A DNA stretch of 64,000 nucleotides from assembly GCF_003149245.1 (NCBI RefSeq), contig NZ_QGDL01000010.1, forward strand, positions 124,001 to 188,000. Reading direction: 5' to 3'. The DNA is from Faecalicatena orotica. Lineage in GTDB: Bacteria > Bacillota > Clostridia > Lachnospirales > Lachnospiraceae. A model generated the notes under the pieces. It made no database searches, was not told the origin of the DNA, and saw only the letters and a program-made list of their open reading frames with translations. The position numbers and the translations under genes were made by a program. Every line of letters begins with the position of its first letter. Position 1 is the stretch's first letter. Shown here one piece after another: positions 8,308 through 16,992 of this stretch.

Positions 8308-8694
8308 ATGGCTTACGAACCTTATGCGGACGAGGCGTACTACAAGGAGACTTACAAGGGGACCTTGCTTACAGAAGGTGAGGTCACCCGGTATCTGCGT
8401 CAGGCATCCCGGCATGTGGATTCCCTGACCTACAATCGTATTGTGTGTCGGGGGTTTTCTTCTCTTACACCATTTCAGCAGGACATTGTCCGGGAGGTGG
8501 TCTGCCAGCAAGCGGAATTTGAGTGTGAGAATGCCGATGAAATCAATACGATCCTGTCCGCATACAGCATCAATGGCGTGTCAGCCCAGTTTGGCAGCTC
8601 TTGGAATGTCTACATGGACAAGGGTGTGGCTATGAAACGAGATGTATACGCGCTGTTGTCCCAGACAGGCCTGTGCTGTCGGTTAGCGAGGTGA
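8308..8694 (+). CDS. Head-tail connector (gp6/gp15-like)
   Basis: 128 residues from ATG 8308; a GTG at 8299 overlapping the previous gene is the alternative start. Acidic, mostly helical protein with the pattern of the DNA-packaging/head-tail adaptor family (YLRQASRHVDSLTYNRI, QQAEFECENAD). Such proteins form a ring under the portal. The order connector - closure - tail completion that follows is standard for siphoviruses. Confidence 0.8.
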   Translation: MAYEPYADEAYYKETYKGTLLTEGEVTRYLRQASRHVDSLTYNRIVCRGFSSLTPFQQDIVREVVCQQAEFECENADEINTILSAYSINGVSAQFGSSWNVYMDKGVAMKRDVYALLSQTGLCCRLAR

Positions 8695-8698
8695 GGCT

Positions 8699-9037
8699 AT
8701 GAAGTATCCATGTTTGGTGCCGAAACGACTCTGTAAGACAGATATCAGCCTGACATTTGAACGGGAAGGGCTAAATGAATACGGGGAGCCGCTTCCAACT
8801 GTAAACTATACCGGAAAGTGCAATTATCAGGATAAGGCCCGAACGATTCTGACAGCTGAGAAGAAGCTGGTAGAAATCACAGGTTCGGCTCTCTTTCCGG
8901 GTGATATCTGTCCAACACTTCCGACGATATCAGGAGGGACCGCGGTTGTCTTCGGCAGAAAACGACGTATCCAGCAAGGCACAAAGGCCCGCAATCCAGA
9001 TGGAACGGTTAACTATACGGAGGTGCTGCTGATATGA
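8699..9037 (+). CDS. Head closure/stopper protein
   Basis: 112 residues, beta-rich, following the connector by 4 bases and overlapping the next gene by 4. Length, position and the small-barrel composition fit SPP1 gp16-like head closure proteins that seal the portal after packaging. No diagnostic motif was seen; the call is by synteny. Confidence 0.7.
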   Translation: MKYPCLVPKRLCKTDISLTFEREGLNEYGEPLPTVNYTGKCNYQDKARTILTAEKKLVEITGSALFPGDICPTLPTISGGTAVVFGRKRRIQQGTKARNPDGTVNYTEVLLI

Positions 9038-9414
9038 TGAAGGTTAAGTCAATCGTAAAGCTGAATATGCCAAAGATCAGACAGTTGACTCAATCACAAG
9101 TGACAGCTATGGAACAGACAGCGGAAGCACTACATACAGAAGTTGTGCAGGCGGAGATTATGCCGAGGGATGATGGAACACTGCAGAATGAGAGCACATT
9201 TGTGGATTATTCCGATTCGGGTCAAGGCAAAGTATCTCTAATATCCAGCACCCCTTATGCTAGGCGTTTATACTTTCATCCAGAGTATAACTTCCAGAAA
9301 TATGAGAATGCATTTGCTCAAGGCCTTTGGTATGATCCTTGGATTGATGGGATTTACAAGGACTTCTGCAAGAATGCATACCAGAAACTGTACAGGAGGT
9401 TAGGCGGATTATGA
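9034..9414 (+). CDS. Minor capsid/neck protein (HK97 gp10-like)
   Basis: 126 residues starting within ATGATG at 9034. The sequence shows the paired pattern of neck/tail completion proteins of listerial and clostridial phages: DDGTLQNESTFVDYSD followed by STPYARRLYFHPEYNF. These proteins sit at the head-tail joint. It overlaps the next gene by 4 bases. Assigned by pattern and gene order. Confidence 0.75.
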   Translation: MMKVKSIVKLNMPKIRQLTQSQVTAMEQTAEALHTEVVQAEIMPRDDGTLQNESTFVDYSDSGQGKVSLISSTPYARRLYFHPEYNFQKYENAFAQGLWYDPWIDGIYKDFCKNAYQKLYRRLGGL

Positions 9415-9806
9415 TGCTATCAGATATTAGGGACTATATTGACTCTTTAGAACTGGCGGACCATGCGTATATGGGGAAACTTCCAGACAAGCAAATACGG
9501 TCTATCGGGGTGTACAACAGCAAACACCAGCACGTGTATAAGACTGCTATCGGGGGCCCGGAGATGGAGTCCTACGGCACCAAATACGTGACGTTGCTTG
9601 TGCATTGGAATAAATCCCTGCGTGATACAGAAAAGGCTGCTGTGGCCTTATTTGAAGCCGTAACAACAGCAAGAGAAGTAACTATTAACAACAAGATAAT
9701 TAAGTTTATACAGCCGCTTTATGAGATTCAAGATGTAGGCACGGACGATGCAGGCATCTTTGAAATGGTCATTGAAGCGGCTGTTGTATTTAAGAAAGGA
9801 GATTAA
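9411..9806 (+). CDS. Tail terminator/completion protein
   Basis: 131 residues starting in ATGATG at 9411. It resembles the minor capsid protein that follows gp10-like genes in Listeria A118-type phages: an N-terminal helix, then alternating strands (KTAIGGPEMESYGTKYVTLL) as in tail terminators that cap the tail tube. The tail tube gene starts directly after it. Call by position. Confidence 0.7.
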   Translation: MMLSDIRDYIDSLELADHAYMGKLPDKQIRSIGVYNSKHQHVYKTAIGGPEMESYGTKYVTLLVHWNKSLRDTEKAAVALFEAVTTAREVTINNKIIKFIQPLYEIQDVGTDDAGIFEMVIEAAVVFKKGD

Positions 9807-9807
9807 C

Positions 9808-10254
9808 ATGGAAGGATTGAAAGGTGTATACCCTTGTTATGAAAACCAGTTCCAGATTGATACAGCAGTTTCCGGTTCTGCAGCTGCAATGAAAACCATT
9901 GCTGAATGCGAATCTTTTGGAGTCAGCTTCGACAATGGTGTGGAGGAATGGACACCATTTGATACGGAAGGATGGGTGCGTCGGTTGATGACCGCGAAGT
10001 CCGTAACGATTACCGTTACTGCGAAACGTAATGTCGGGGATGCGGGGAATGATGCAGTATCAGAGTTAGCATGGAAAAACGGAAGAAATGTAGAAAAAGA
10101 TTTCCAGTGGACTTTCCCAGATGGCACAGCAGTAAAATTTGCACAGGCGGTTATCAATGTAACCAATATTGGTGCGGGTGACTCTACTGCGGTGGCACCA
10201 TTAGAGTTTGAGGTTATGAGCAATGGAAAACCAGAAATCACACTGCCGGCCTAA
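9808..10254 (+). CDS. Major tail (tube) protein
   Basis: 148 residues from ATG 9808, preceded by AAGAAAGGAG; an in-frame start 60 bases upstream lies inside the previous gene and is rejected. It has the beta-rich make-up of tube proteins and the family phrases FDNGVEEWTPFDTEGW, RRLMTAKSVTITVTAKR and ending APLEFEVMSNGKPE. It polymerises around the tape measure. Followed by the two tail chaperone genes. Confidence 0.85.
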   Translation: MEGLKGVYPCYENQFQIDTAVSGSAAAMKTIAECESFGVSFDNGVEEWTPFDTEGWVRRLMTAKSVTITVTAKRNVGDAGNDAVSELAWKNGRNVEKDFQWTFPDGTAVKFAQAVINVTNIGAGDSTAVAPLEFEVMSNGKPEITLPA

Positions 10255-10283
10255 TGGCTGGCAGTTTTAAGGAGGAAAATTAA

Positions 10284-10583
10284 ATGGCTAAAGTAATAGA
10301 TATTACTGACAAATTGGATTTTGAGGGAAATCCGAAACTAAAAATCAAAGATGAAGAAATCGAGATAAATGCAGATGCGGCAACGATGCTCAAGCTCATG
10401 GGGGTGATGGGCGACAACGATGAGCCGGGATCGAAAGAGGTCTTGGAAATGTACAATCTTCTATTTGCGTCCTCTGAGCGTAAAAAGATCGAAAAATTAA
10501 AACTTAATTTCAAAGATTTCACAGCCATAATTTTTATCGCGATCGGTTTGGTTAAGGGAGAGGATGACACACAGGGAGAGTGA
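10284..10583 (+). CDS. Tail assembly chaperone 1 (gpG-like)
   Basis: 99 residues after TTAAGGAGGAAAAT. It opens with AKVIDITDKLDFEGNPKLKI, the usual start of Firmicute tail chaperones, and is acidic and helical. Together with the following ORF it occupies the gpG/gpGT place before the tape measure gene. The next ORF overlaps it by 20 bases. Confidence 0.75.
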   Translation: MAKVIDITDKLDFEGNPKLKIKDEEIEINADAATMLKLMGVMGDNDEPGSKEVLEMYNLLFASSERKKIEKLKLNFKDFTAIIFIAIGLVKGEDDTQGE

Positions 10584-10917
10584 TGACCCGTACTATGACC
10601 TGATCGATGATTTCGACTTGATCGTATCGTCATTTCAGTCACAGTACGGGTTGCGGTTGTCACGGGAGTTGCAGACCATGAAATGGGATGAGTTCCGGGA
10701 CCTTCTGGTCGGGATTTCCCCGGATACTGCCTTGGGGAGAATTGTATCAATCAGGGCGGAAAATGATAAAAATGTTCTTAAGCATTTTTCAAAAGATCAA
10801 CATCGCATCCGTAATGAATGGAGGCATCGCAAGGCAAAATCTATAAAACCAGAGGATATGGAAGTAATCCTGAATGGATTTAAACAGGCCTTTATTTCAA
10901 TGGCAGGAGGAAGGTGA
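10564..10917 (+). CDS. Tail assembly chaperone 2 (Gp15-like)
   Basis: 117 residues, +1 frame relative to the previous gene, with its own ATG behind GGGAGAGG. Contains DDFDLIVSSFQSQYGLRLS and EFRDLLVGISPDTALGRIVSIR, the pattern of the bacteriophage Gp15 family. It is expected to act with the first chaperone on the tape measure protein. A programmed frameshift is not needed because a start and ribosome-binding site are present. Confidence 0.75.
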   Translation: MTHRESDDPYYDLIDDFDLIVSSFQSQYGLRLSRELQTMKWDEFRDLLVGISPDTALGRIVSIRAENDKNVLKHFSKDQHRIRNEWRHRKAKSIKPEDMEVILNGFKQAFISMAGGR

Positions 10918-10921
10918 GCAA

Positions 10922-13900
10922 ATGGCGGCAACGAGTGTAGGACAGATCGGTCTGGATCTGGTAGTAAATAAAAATCAATTTGACAAGCAGATGTCAGGTA
11001 TTGGAAATCTGGCTAAAAAAGCGGGTGCTGCCCTTGCAGCGGCTTTTGCAGTAAAGAAAGTAGTAGATTTCGGGAAAAGCTGTGTAGACCTCGGTTCCGA
11101 TCTGGCCGAGGTGCAGAACGTTGTAGATGTTACTTTTCCCCGCATGACAGCACAGGTTGATAAGTTTGCTAAAGATGCTGCGGCCAGTTTTGGATTGTCT
11201 GAAACGATGGCTAAGAAGTTTACCGGTACATTCGGGGCAATGGCGAAAGCATTCGGATTTTCAGAACGCGAAGCATACGACATGAGTACAACACTGACCG
11301 GTCTGGCGGGCGATGTGGCTTCATTTTACAATATCACGCAGGATGAGGCATACACAAAGCTGAAATCTGTATTCACAGGCGAAACAGAAACCTTAAAAGA
11401 TCTGGGTGTTGTTATGACCCAGAACGCTCTTGATGCCTACGCAATGGCAAACGGGTATGGAAAGGTCACGGCAAAAATGTCTGAGGCCGAAAAGGTTGCC
11501 CTTCGGTATGCCTTTGTGCAGGATCAGCTGACTGCCGCCACGGGGGATTTTACAAGGACTTCTGACAGTTGGGCGAATCAGGTGCGTGTATTAAAACTTA
11601 ATTTTGAGAGTTTGAAAGCAACCATCGGACAAGGCCTGATTAGTGTCCTGACCCCGGTCCTGAAAGTAATCAACAGTCTCTTAGCCAAACTTATGACTCT
11701 GGCTTCTGCATTTAAAAGTTTTGCGGCACTTATTACCGGGAAGAAAGCAGAAGGCGGAGGCGGTATAGGTACTTTAGGCGCAGAGGCCGCGGCGGCGGGT
11801 GACGGCCTTGGAAGTGCTGCAGGCGCAGCAGACTCACTGGCTGATTCTGCGAAGGGCGCAGGCGGGGCCGCTAAAAAGGCGGCCAAAGAAATGAAAGCGC
11901 TTATGGGATTCGATGCCGTGAATAAATTGCAGGATCAGTCCGATGATTCAGGGGATGGCGGGTCTGGCGGTGGAGGCGGCGGAGGCGCTGGCGGAAGCAA
12001 TGTAGATTTTGGAAGTCTGTCTGATGGAGATACCATAATCGACAAACTAGACAGCAAGTTCCAGAAACTGATCGACCGCATGAAGGAACTGGCCGATCTG
12101 TTTAAAAAAGGTTTTTCGATAGGATTCGGTGATAGCGAAAAACGGATAGATGAGATCAAGGAGCACCTGTCTGGGATTAAGCAATCACTGAATGATATTT
12201 TTACTGATGAGAGGGTTGTACAGGCCGCAAATGGTCTTTTCGATTCTCTTGCTTTAAATGCAGGAAAGGTTGCCGGATCATTTGCGAGTATAGGTGTCAC
12301 ACTTGCTGATAACCTTATCGGAGGGATAGACCGGTATCTGTCTGATAGCAAAGATTATATCAAGGACAGACTTGTATCTATATTTGATGCAAATTCCGAG
12401 ATCATGAACCATATCGGTGATATTTGTACGAATATTGCGGACGTATTTAGCGTATTTGCAAATGATGATGGGAAGAGGATCACAGCGTCAATCATTGGAA
12501 TTTTTTCAGATGCAGGCCTCGGTATAACGGATGCATTAAGCCGTGTTGTAAGGGATGCTCTCGGTGTCGTAAATGACGTTTTAGAAGAAAACAAGGAAAA
12601 ATTAAAAAGCGCAATCAGTAACACACTTGCACCGCTGGCTGAAATAGGAGAATCTATACATAAGTTAGTGCAGGGAACTTTTGAGAAGGTAAGCGAGGTA
12701 TATGACACGTATATCGAGCCGGCATTTACAAGAATAAAAAATGGATTCTCGGAAATTTTTGGATCCGCGCTCGATGCTTATAATACATATCTGGCACCGG
12801 TTTTGGATTGGATCTCAGGAAGATTTTCAGAACTGGTGAGTACTTATATTCAGCCGCTACTTGATGCCTTTTTAGATTTATTTGGTCAGGTGACCGAAGC
12901 CGTTTCGGTATTTTGGGAGTTTATCTCTCCTTTTGTAGCATGGTTCGTTGAAAAATTTATTGCTGATTTTGCGAGTAGCTTAGAATGGCTATGGACGCAA
13001 TTTGAATCAGTGTTCGGGTTGATTTCATCCATTTTAGAAGGATTTATGGAGATACTGAAAGGCCTGATCGAATTTATAGTCGGAGTATTTACTGGTGACT
13101 GGGATAAGGCATGGGACGGGATCAAAACCATTTTTTCCGGAATTTGGGACATGATCTGCAAGATTATTAAAACTGTGTGGGACATGATCTGCAACACGAT
13201 AAAAACGTACCTAGATAGCGCAAAAAACACTATTTCTGTTGCACTTAATGGCATAAAGACTTTTATGTCTGGAATTTGGGACACTATAAAAAATCTTGCA
13301 AAAACCGCTTGGGACTCAATCAAGAATTTTATTACTAATCCGATTAAAACAGCAAAAGAGGTTATATCATCGGTACTGGATGCAATTAAAAGTAAATTCT
13401 CATCGGCATTTAGCGCTATCAAAGACGTGGTTCGAGGGCCGATAAATACTATCATTGGATTTTTAAATCGGCTGATTCAGGGAATGGCAAGTGCAGTAAA
13501 CAGTATTGCAAATATGTTTAACAGTATAAGTATTGATTTGCCGGGATGGCTGGAAGATCTAACAGGATTTTCTAGTATTGGATTCAATTTGCCTACATGG
13601 TCACCGGGGTCTATTCCCTATCTGGCACAAGGCGGTTTTGTAAAAGCCAATACGCCGCAGCTCGCCATGATCGGTGATAACAGACATCAAGGTGAGATTG
13701 TGGCACCGGAGGATAAAATGCAGGATATGGTTAATGCAGCTGTAAAGGCCGTAGCTGGATCTGGTGGCGTAAGCAAGGCAGAACTTGAGTCCATTATAAA
13801 TAATGCTGTAATGCGGATCATAGCGGCATTAAGTCAAATGGGATTTTTCGTTGACGGGCAACTTATGGCAAAAGCTATGCAAAGGGCAACAGAAGAACTC

Positions 13901-13933
13901 AACTATCTGCAGAACCCAGTAAAAATAGTATAG
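10922..13933 (+). CDS. Tape measure protein
   Basis: 1003 residues from ATG 10922, chosen because GGAGGAAGGTGAG precedes it. N-terminal part is typical of phage TMPs (SVGQIGLDLVVNKNQFD, a hydrophobic AAAFAVKKVVDFG, then GLSETMAKKF). A Gly-rich linker near residue 350 follows KALMGFDAVNKL. The C-terminal half has repeated amphipathic helices with Trp (IWDMICKIIKTVWDM) and ends with the conserved YLAQGGFVKANTPQLAMIGD block. It sets tail length and is delivered through the tube at infection. At ~1000 residues it predicts a tail near 150 nm by the usual rule. Intact. Confidence 0.95.
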   Translation: MAATSVGQIGLDLVVNKNQFDKQMSGIGNLAKKAGAALAAAFAVKKVVDFGKSCVDLGSDLAEVQNVVDVTFPRMTAQVDKFAKDAAASFGLSETMAKKFTGTFGAMAKAFGFSEREAYDMSTTLTGLAGDVASFYNITQDEAYTKLKSVFTGETETLKDLGVVMTQNALDAYAMANGYGKVTAKMSEAEKVALRYAFVQDQLTAATGDFTRTSDSWANQVRVLKLNFESLKATIGQGLISVLTPVLKVINSLLAKLMTLASAFKSFAALITGKKAEGGGGIGTLGAEAAAAGDGLGSAAGAADSLADSAKGAGGAAKKAAKEMKALMGFDAVNKLQDQSDDSGDGGSGGGGGGGAGGSNVDFGSLSDGDTIIDKLDSKFQKLIDRMKELADLFKKGFSIGFGDSEKRIDEIKEHLSGIKQSLNDIFTDERVVQAANGLFDSLALNAGKVAGSFASIGVTLADNLIGGIDRYLSDSKDYIKDRLVSIFDANSEIMNHIGDICTNIADVFSVFANDDGKRITASIIGIFSDAGLGITDALSRVVRDALGVVNDVLEENKEKLKSAISNTLAPLAEIGESIHKLVQGTFEKVSEVYDTYIEPAFTRIKNGFSEIFGSALDAYNTYLAPVLDWISGRFSELVSTYIQPLLDAFLDLFGQVTEAVSVFWEFISPFVAWFVEKFIADFASSLEWLWTQFESVFGLISSILEGFMEILKGLIEFIVGVFTGDWDKAWDGIKTIFSGIWDMICKIIKTVWDMICNTIKTYLDSAKNTISVALNGIKTFMSGIWDTIKNLAKTAWDSIKNFITNPIKTAKEVISSVLDAIKSKFSSAFSAIKDVVRGPINTIIGFLNRLIQGMASAVNSIANMFNSISIDLPGWLEDLTGFSSIGFNLPTWSPGSIPYLAQGGFVKANTPQLAMIGDNRHQGEIVAPEDKMQDMVNAAVKAVAGSGGVSKAELESIINNAVMRIIAALSQMGFFVDGQLMAKAMQRATEELNYLQNPVKIV

Positions 13934-13946
13934 GAGTGATGCACAA

Positions 13947-14303
13947 TTGAAAGAAATTTTAAAGGCCGGGGGAATAGTTCTTCCGGCCCCTGTTTCCATA
14001 ACTGTTAATGACGAGCTGATCTGGACAGCTGACACAGGGAGGCTTATGGATGGGACAATGGCCGGTGATGTCGTAGCAGAAAAGAAGACGGTATCCATTA
14101 AGTGGGGCATTATGCCTGAGACAGATATCGTAAAGATTAAATCTGGAATAATCATAGGATTTTTCCCGGTCACATTCCGGGATGACGGGGTTGAACTAAC
14201 AATTGAAACATACCGGGGGACGTTAAGCAAAGAGCATTTAGGATACATCGGGGATGGGATTTATTGGTACCGAAGCGCATCCGTTGATCTGATAGAGAGG
14301 TAA
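13947..14303 (+). CDS. Distal tail-region protein, DUF6711-like
   Basis: 118 residues from TTG 13947 with AGGAGTG upstream. Beta-rich (GGIVLPAPVSITVNDELIW). It occupies the place between tape measure and tail-tip protein where a distal tail protein is expected, but it is shorter than classical Dit. I recall similar ORFs annotated DUF6711 in clostridial phages. Function by position only. Confidence 0.65.
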   Translation: MKEILKAGGIVLPAPVSITVNDELIWTADTGRLMDGTMAGDVVAEKKTVSIKWGIMPETDIVKIKSGIIIGFFPVTFRDDGVELTIETYRGTLSKEHLGYIGDGIYWYRSASVDLIER

Positions 14304-14307
14304 CAGC

Positions 14308-16992
14308 ATGATTAATACAAGCACAGAATACAAACAGGCAGTAGCTGAGAAAAAGCGATTTATTGCAAAAGCTACTTGTCTGCTCAAAAACGGAACCACT
14401 CTTGAGTTTAATCAGTCAAATCTTATGGTTGGCGGTGTCTTAACAGCGGATGGTGTCACGAGATCGAATAATTTTGATATTGGGGCAGCTATTATAAACC
14501 AGCTGACTCTTGCAATTTATAACGGTAACGATGAATTTTCCGATTATGATTTTACCGATGCGGTTATAACCGTGTGGGTCGGGATGCCATTATCTGACCG
14601 AATAGAGTGGATAAAAAAGGGAGTGTTTAATGCTTCCGATCCGACAACCACGCCAGACGTAATATCCTTAAAGGCATGGGATAACATGTCCAAATTTGAC
14701 ACCGCCTACGATGGAGGCCTGAGCTTCCCTACTACTATTCAGACAATCGTGCAGCATTGCTGTACACGATGCGGGATATTGCTGGTCAACGGGCAGTTTC
14801 CGAATTATGGATATCGGATTGAGAAAGATCCATTCGGGGAAAACGGGATTACTTATCGGGCTATTATTGCTTACTGTGCCCTGCTGGCCGGATGTTATGC
14901 CCGGTGCAATGTAGACGGACGGCTTGAGCTTAAGTGGTATGATACGGCAGCCTTTAACGGCATTATTGATGGCGGCATGTTTGATAAAACTACGGAGTCC
15001 AGTTACCAGACAGGTGATAATCTGGATGGCGGTAATTTTACCGATTATAACAGTGGCGATACAGCGGACGGCGGTGCCTTTACGGATGCGTTGCCATACC
15101 ACCACATTTATAGTTTTTCCTCCCTGTCAGTCAGCACGGAAGACGTAGTTATAACCGGTATCAGGGTTAAGGCATCAGACGGCGAGGATAGTTCCGGCCA
15201 GAAAGTAGAGGGTGAGACATACCTCTGTGGGGCCGAAGGCTACATCCTTGAGGTGTCTGGCAATCCCCTGATCGAGCCCGGGAAAGCAAAAGCAGTTGCA
15301 GAATACCTTGCAGGCCGTGTTGTGGGGATGCGGTTCCGGCCATTTACGGCCAGCGCGATTGGCGACCCTTCGTGGGAGGCCGGGGACGCGGCGATGATAA
15401 CGGATCGGAAAGGCAACAGCTATTATACATACCTCACCAACGTTACATACAGCACTGGTGGGTACGCAAATATCAGCTGTGATGCAGAACCGGCGGCACG
15501 GCACAGCGCTGACCGATACGAGGAGATCAACAAGATTGTGGCGGACATCAAAAAGGACAGCCTCCAACAGCTCACCGAATATGGCAAGCTGTTGGAGCAG
15601 ATGAACGGCCTCGCTGTAAATGCAATGGGGTATTATGAGACTACTGTGGTAGGGGATGACGGCAGTAAGATACATTATATGCATGATAAGCCGCTCCTGT
15701 CTGACAGCAGGACTGTATATAAGCAGTCCATCGATGGGTTCTTCTGGTCAAAGGACGGCGGGAAAACATGGACCGGCGGAGTTGACAAGGACGGGAATGC
15801 AGTCATGAATGTGATCGCCGCTATTGGGATATCTTCTGAGTGGATTGATACCCGTGGATTCAAGGCGGCTGATGATGACGGAAATGTAACCTTTGAAATT
15901 GACGCAAAAACAGGAAAGGTCAGAATTGAGGCCGAGTCCTTTTCTTTATCAGGGAAAACCATTCAGGATATCGCTGATGGGGCTGTAGATGGATTGGATG
16001 AGTCGCTTACTTTTGAAGAAGTTTTTAACCGTTTAACAAATAACGGGACGATGAAGGGGTTATACATAAAAGATGGACAGCTATATTTTTCGTTCAACTA
16101 TGCTAAAGGCGGAAACTTGTCTCTTGGTGGCAAGGACAATGGAAATGGAGTGTTAAAGATACTCAATTCATCTGGTGTAGAGATCGGGACATGGGATAAC
16201 ACAGGGGCCCATTTGTATCAAGGTGAGATTAAAGGTCCTCTCATCAAAGTGGGAGGATCGGGGAATAAATATGGAGCATTAGAGGTTATAGGGGACGATG
16301 ATATTCTTCGTATGAAAGCCTCAGGCAATATATTCAGGTTTTACGATAAATCTGGGGCAGAAGTAGGGGCTATAACTTGCGATAATTTAATTTCAGGTGG
16401 TTTCGAGCATTCAATAATAATAGGCCTTTCAAATCTCACTTCCAATATATTGTTTTCAGATGATGGTGTAATTGAAACTCACGCAAAAAAGGGCGTTAAC
16501 ATGGCACAGTCAAAAGTACAGTTTAACGGTGATAGTACTGGTGGCGTTTTTATTCACGCAGTCCCCCAGACCACCACATCATCATGGGATGCTAAGTTTA
16601 TTGAGTCGAGCGGAGGCCTTTACAGTGATTATAATTTCAAATTGGTCCGAGGCGTATCTTCTTCCGAAAGATATAAAGATGTAGGAAAAGAGATGACCGC
16701 GGAAGACATTGAGCAGTTATATAATATCACTCCTGTGTGGGCTAAATACAAAGAGGGATACCTAGAAGAATCGGACGAACGATATGGTGTGGAACATCCA
16801 ATGTTTATAGCAGAAAATATTGATAAGTATGCACCATTGGCGGCGGATCACGATAAGGATGGACGGCCCGAAAACTGGAACCAAAGGGTTATGATGCCAT
16901 ATATGTTCCAAATGCTGAAAGAGCAGAAAAATGAATTGGATAACCTTAAAGCAAGGTTAAAGGAAATGGAGGAGAAAGTACATGCCAATTAG
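14308..16992 (+). CDS. Tail-tip/fibre protein with C-terminal S74-type chaperone domain
   Basis: 894 residues, ATG 14308. The first ~380 residues resemble tail-associated (Tal-like) hub proteins: INTSTEYKQAVAEKKRFIAKATC and a beta-rich body. The middle is a variable fibre region with short repeats. The last ~110 residues (from ~784) match intramolecular chaperone/S74 domains: SSERYKDVGKEM, NITPVWAKYK, HPMFIAENIDKYAP, then an EKVHAN coiled coil. In that family a Ser near the domain start cleaves the chaperone after trimer folding; here the SSERYK segment is the likely cleavage site. It overlaps the next gene by 11 bases. Confidence 0.82.
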   Translation: MINTSTEYKQAVAEKKRFIAKATCLLKNGTTLEFNQSNLMVGGVLTADGVTRSNNFDIGAAIINQLTLAIYNGNDEFSDYDFTDAVITVWVGMPLSDRIEWIKKGVFNASDPTTTPDVISLKAWDNMSKFDTAYDGGLSFPTTIQTIVQHCCTRCGILLVNGQFPNYGYRIEKDPFGENGITYRAIIAYCALLAGCYARCNVDGRLELKWYDTAAFNGIIDGGMFDKTTESSYQTGDNLDGGNFTDYNSGDTADGGAFTDALPYHHIYSFSSLSVSTEDVVITGIRVKASDGEDSSGQKVEGETYLCGAEGYILEVSGNPLIEPGKAKAVAEYLAGRVVGMRFRPFTASAIGDPSWEAGDAAMITDRKGNSYYTYLTNVTYSTGGYANISCDAEPAARHSADRYEEINKIVADIKKDSLQQLTEYGKLLEQMNGLAVNAMGYYETTVVGDDGSKIHYMHDKPLLSDSRTVYKQSIDGFFWSKDGGKTWTGGVDKDGNAVMNVIAAIGISSEWIDTRGFKAADDDGNVTFEIDAKTGKVRIEAESFSLSGKTIQDIADGAVDGLDESLTFEEVFNRLTNNGTMKGLYIKDGQLYFSFNYAKGGNLSLGGKDNGNGVLKILNSSGVEIGTWDNTGAHLYQGEIKGPLIKVGGSGNKYGALEVIGDDDILRMKASGNIFRFYDKSGAEVGAITCDNLISGGFEHSIIIGLSNLTSNILFSDDGVIETHAKKGVNMAQSKVQFNGDSTGGVFIHAVPQTTTSSWDAKFIESSGGLYSDYNFKLVRGVSSSERYKDVGKEMTAEDIEQLYNITPVWAKYKEGYLEESDERYGVEHPMFIAENIDKYAPLAADHDKDGRPENWNQRVMMPYMFQMLKEQKNELDNLKARLKEMEEKVHAN

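Noticed and set aside
10284-10917. Programmed frameshift between the two tail chaperones
   Set aside because: The relation is +1, no slippery heptamer is visible, and the second ORF has its own ATG and SD.
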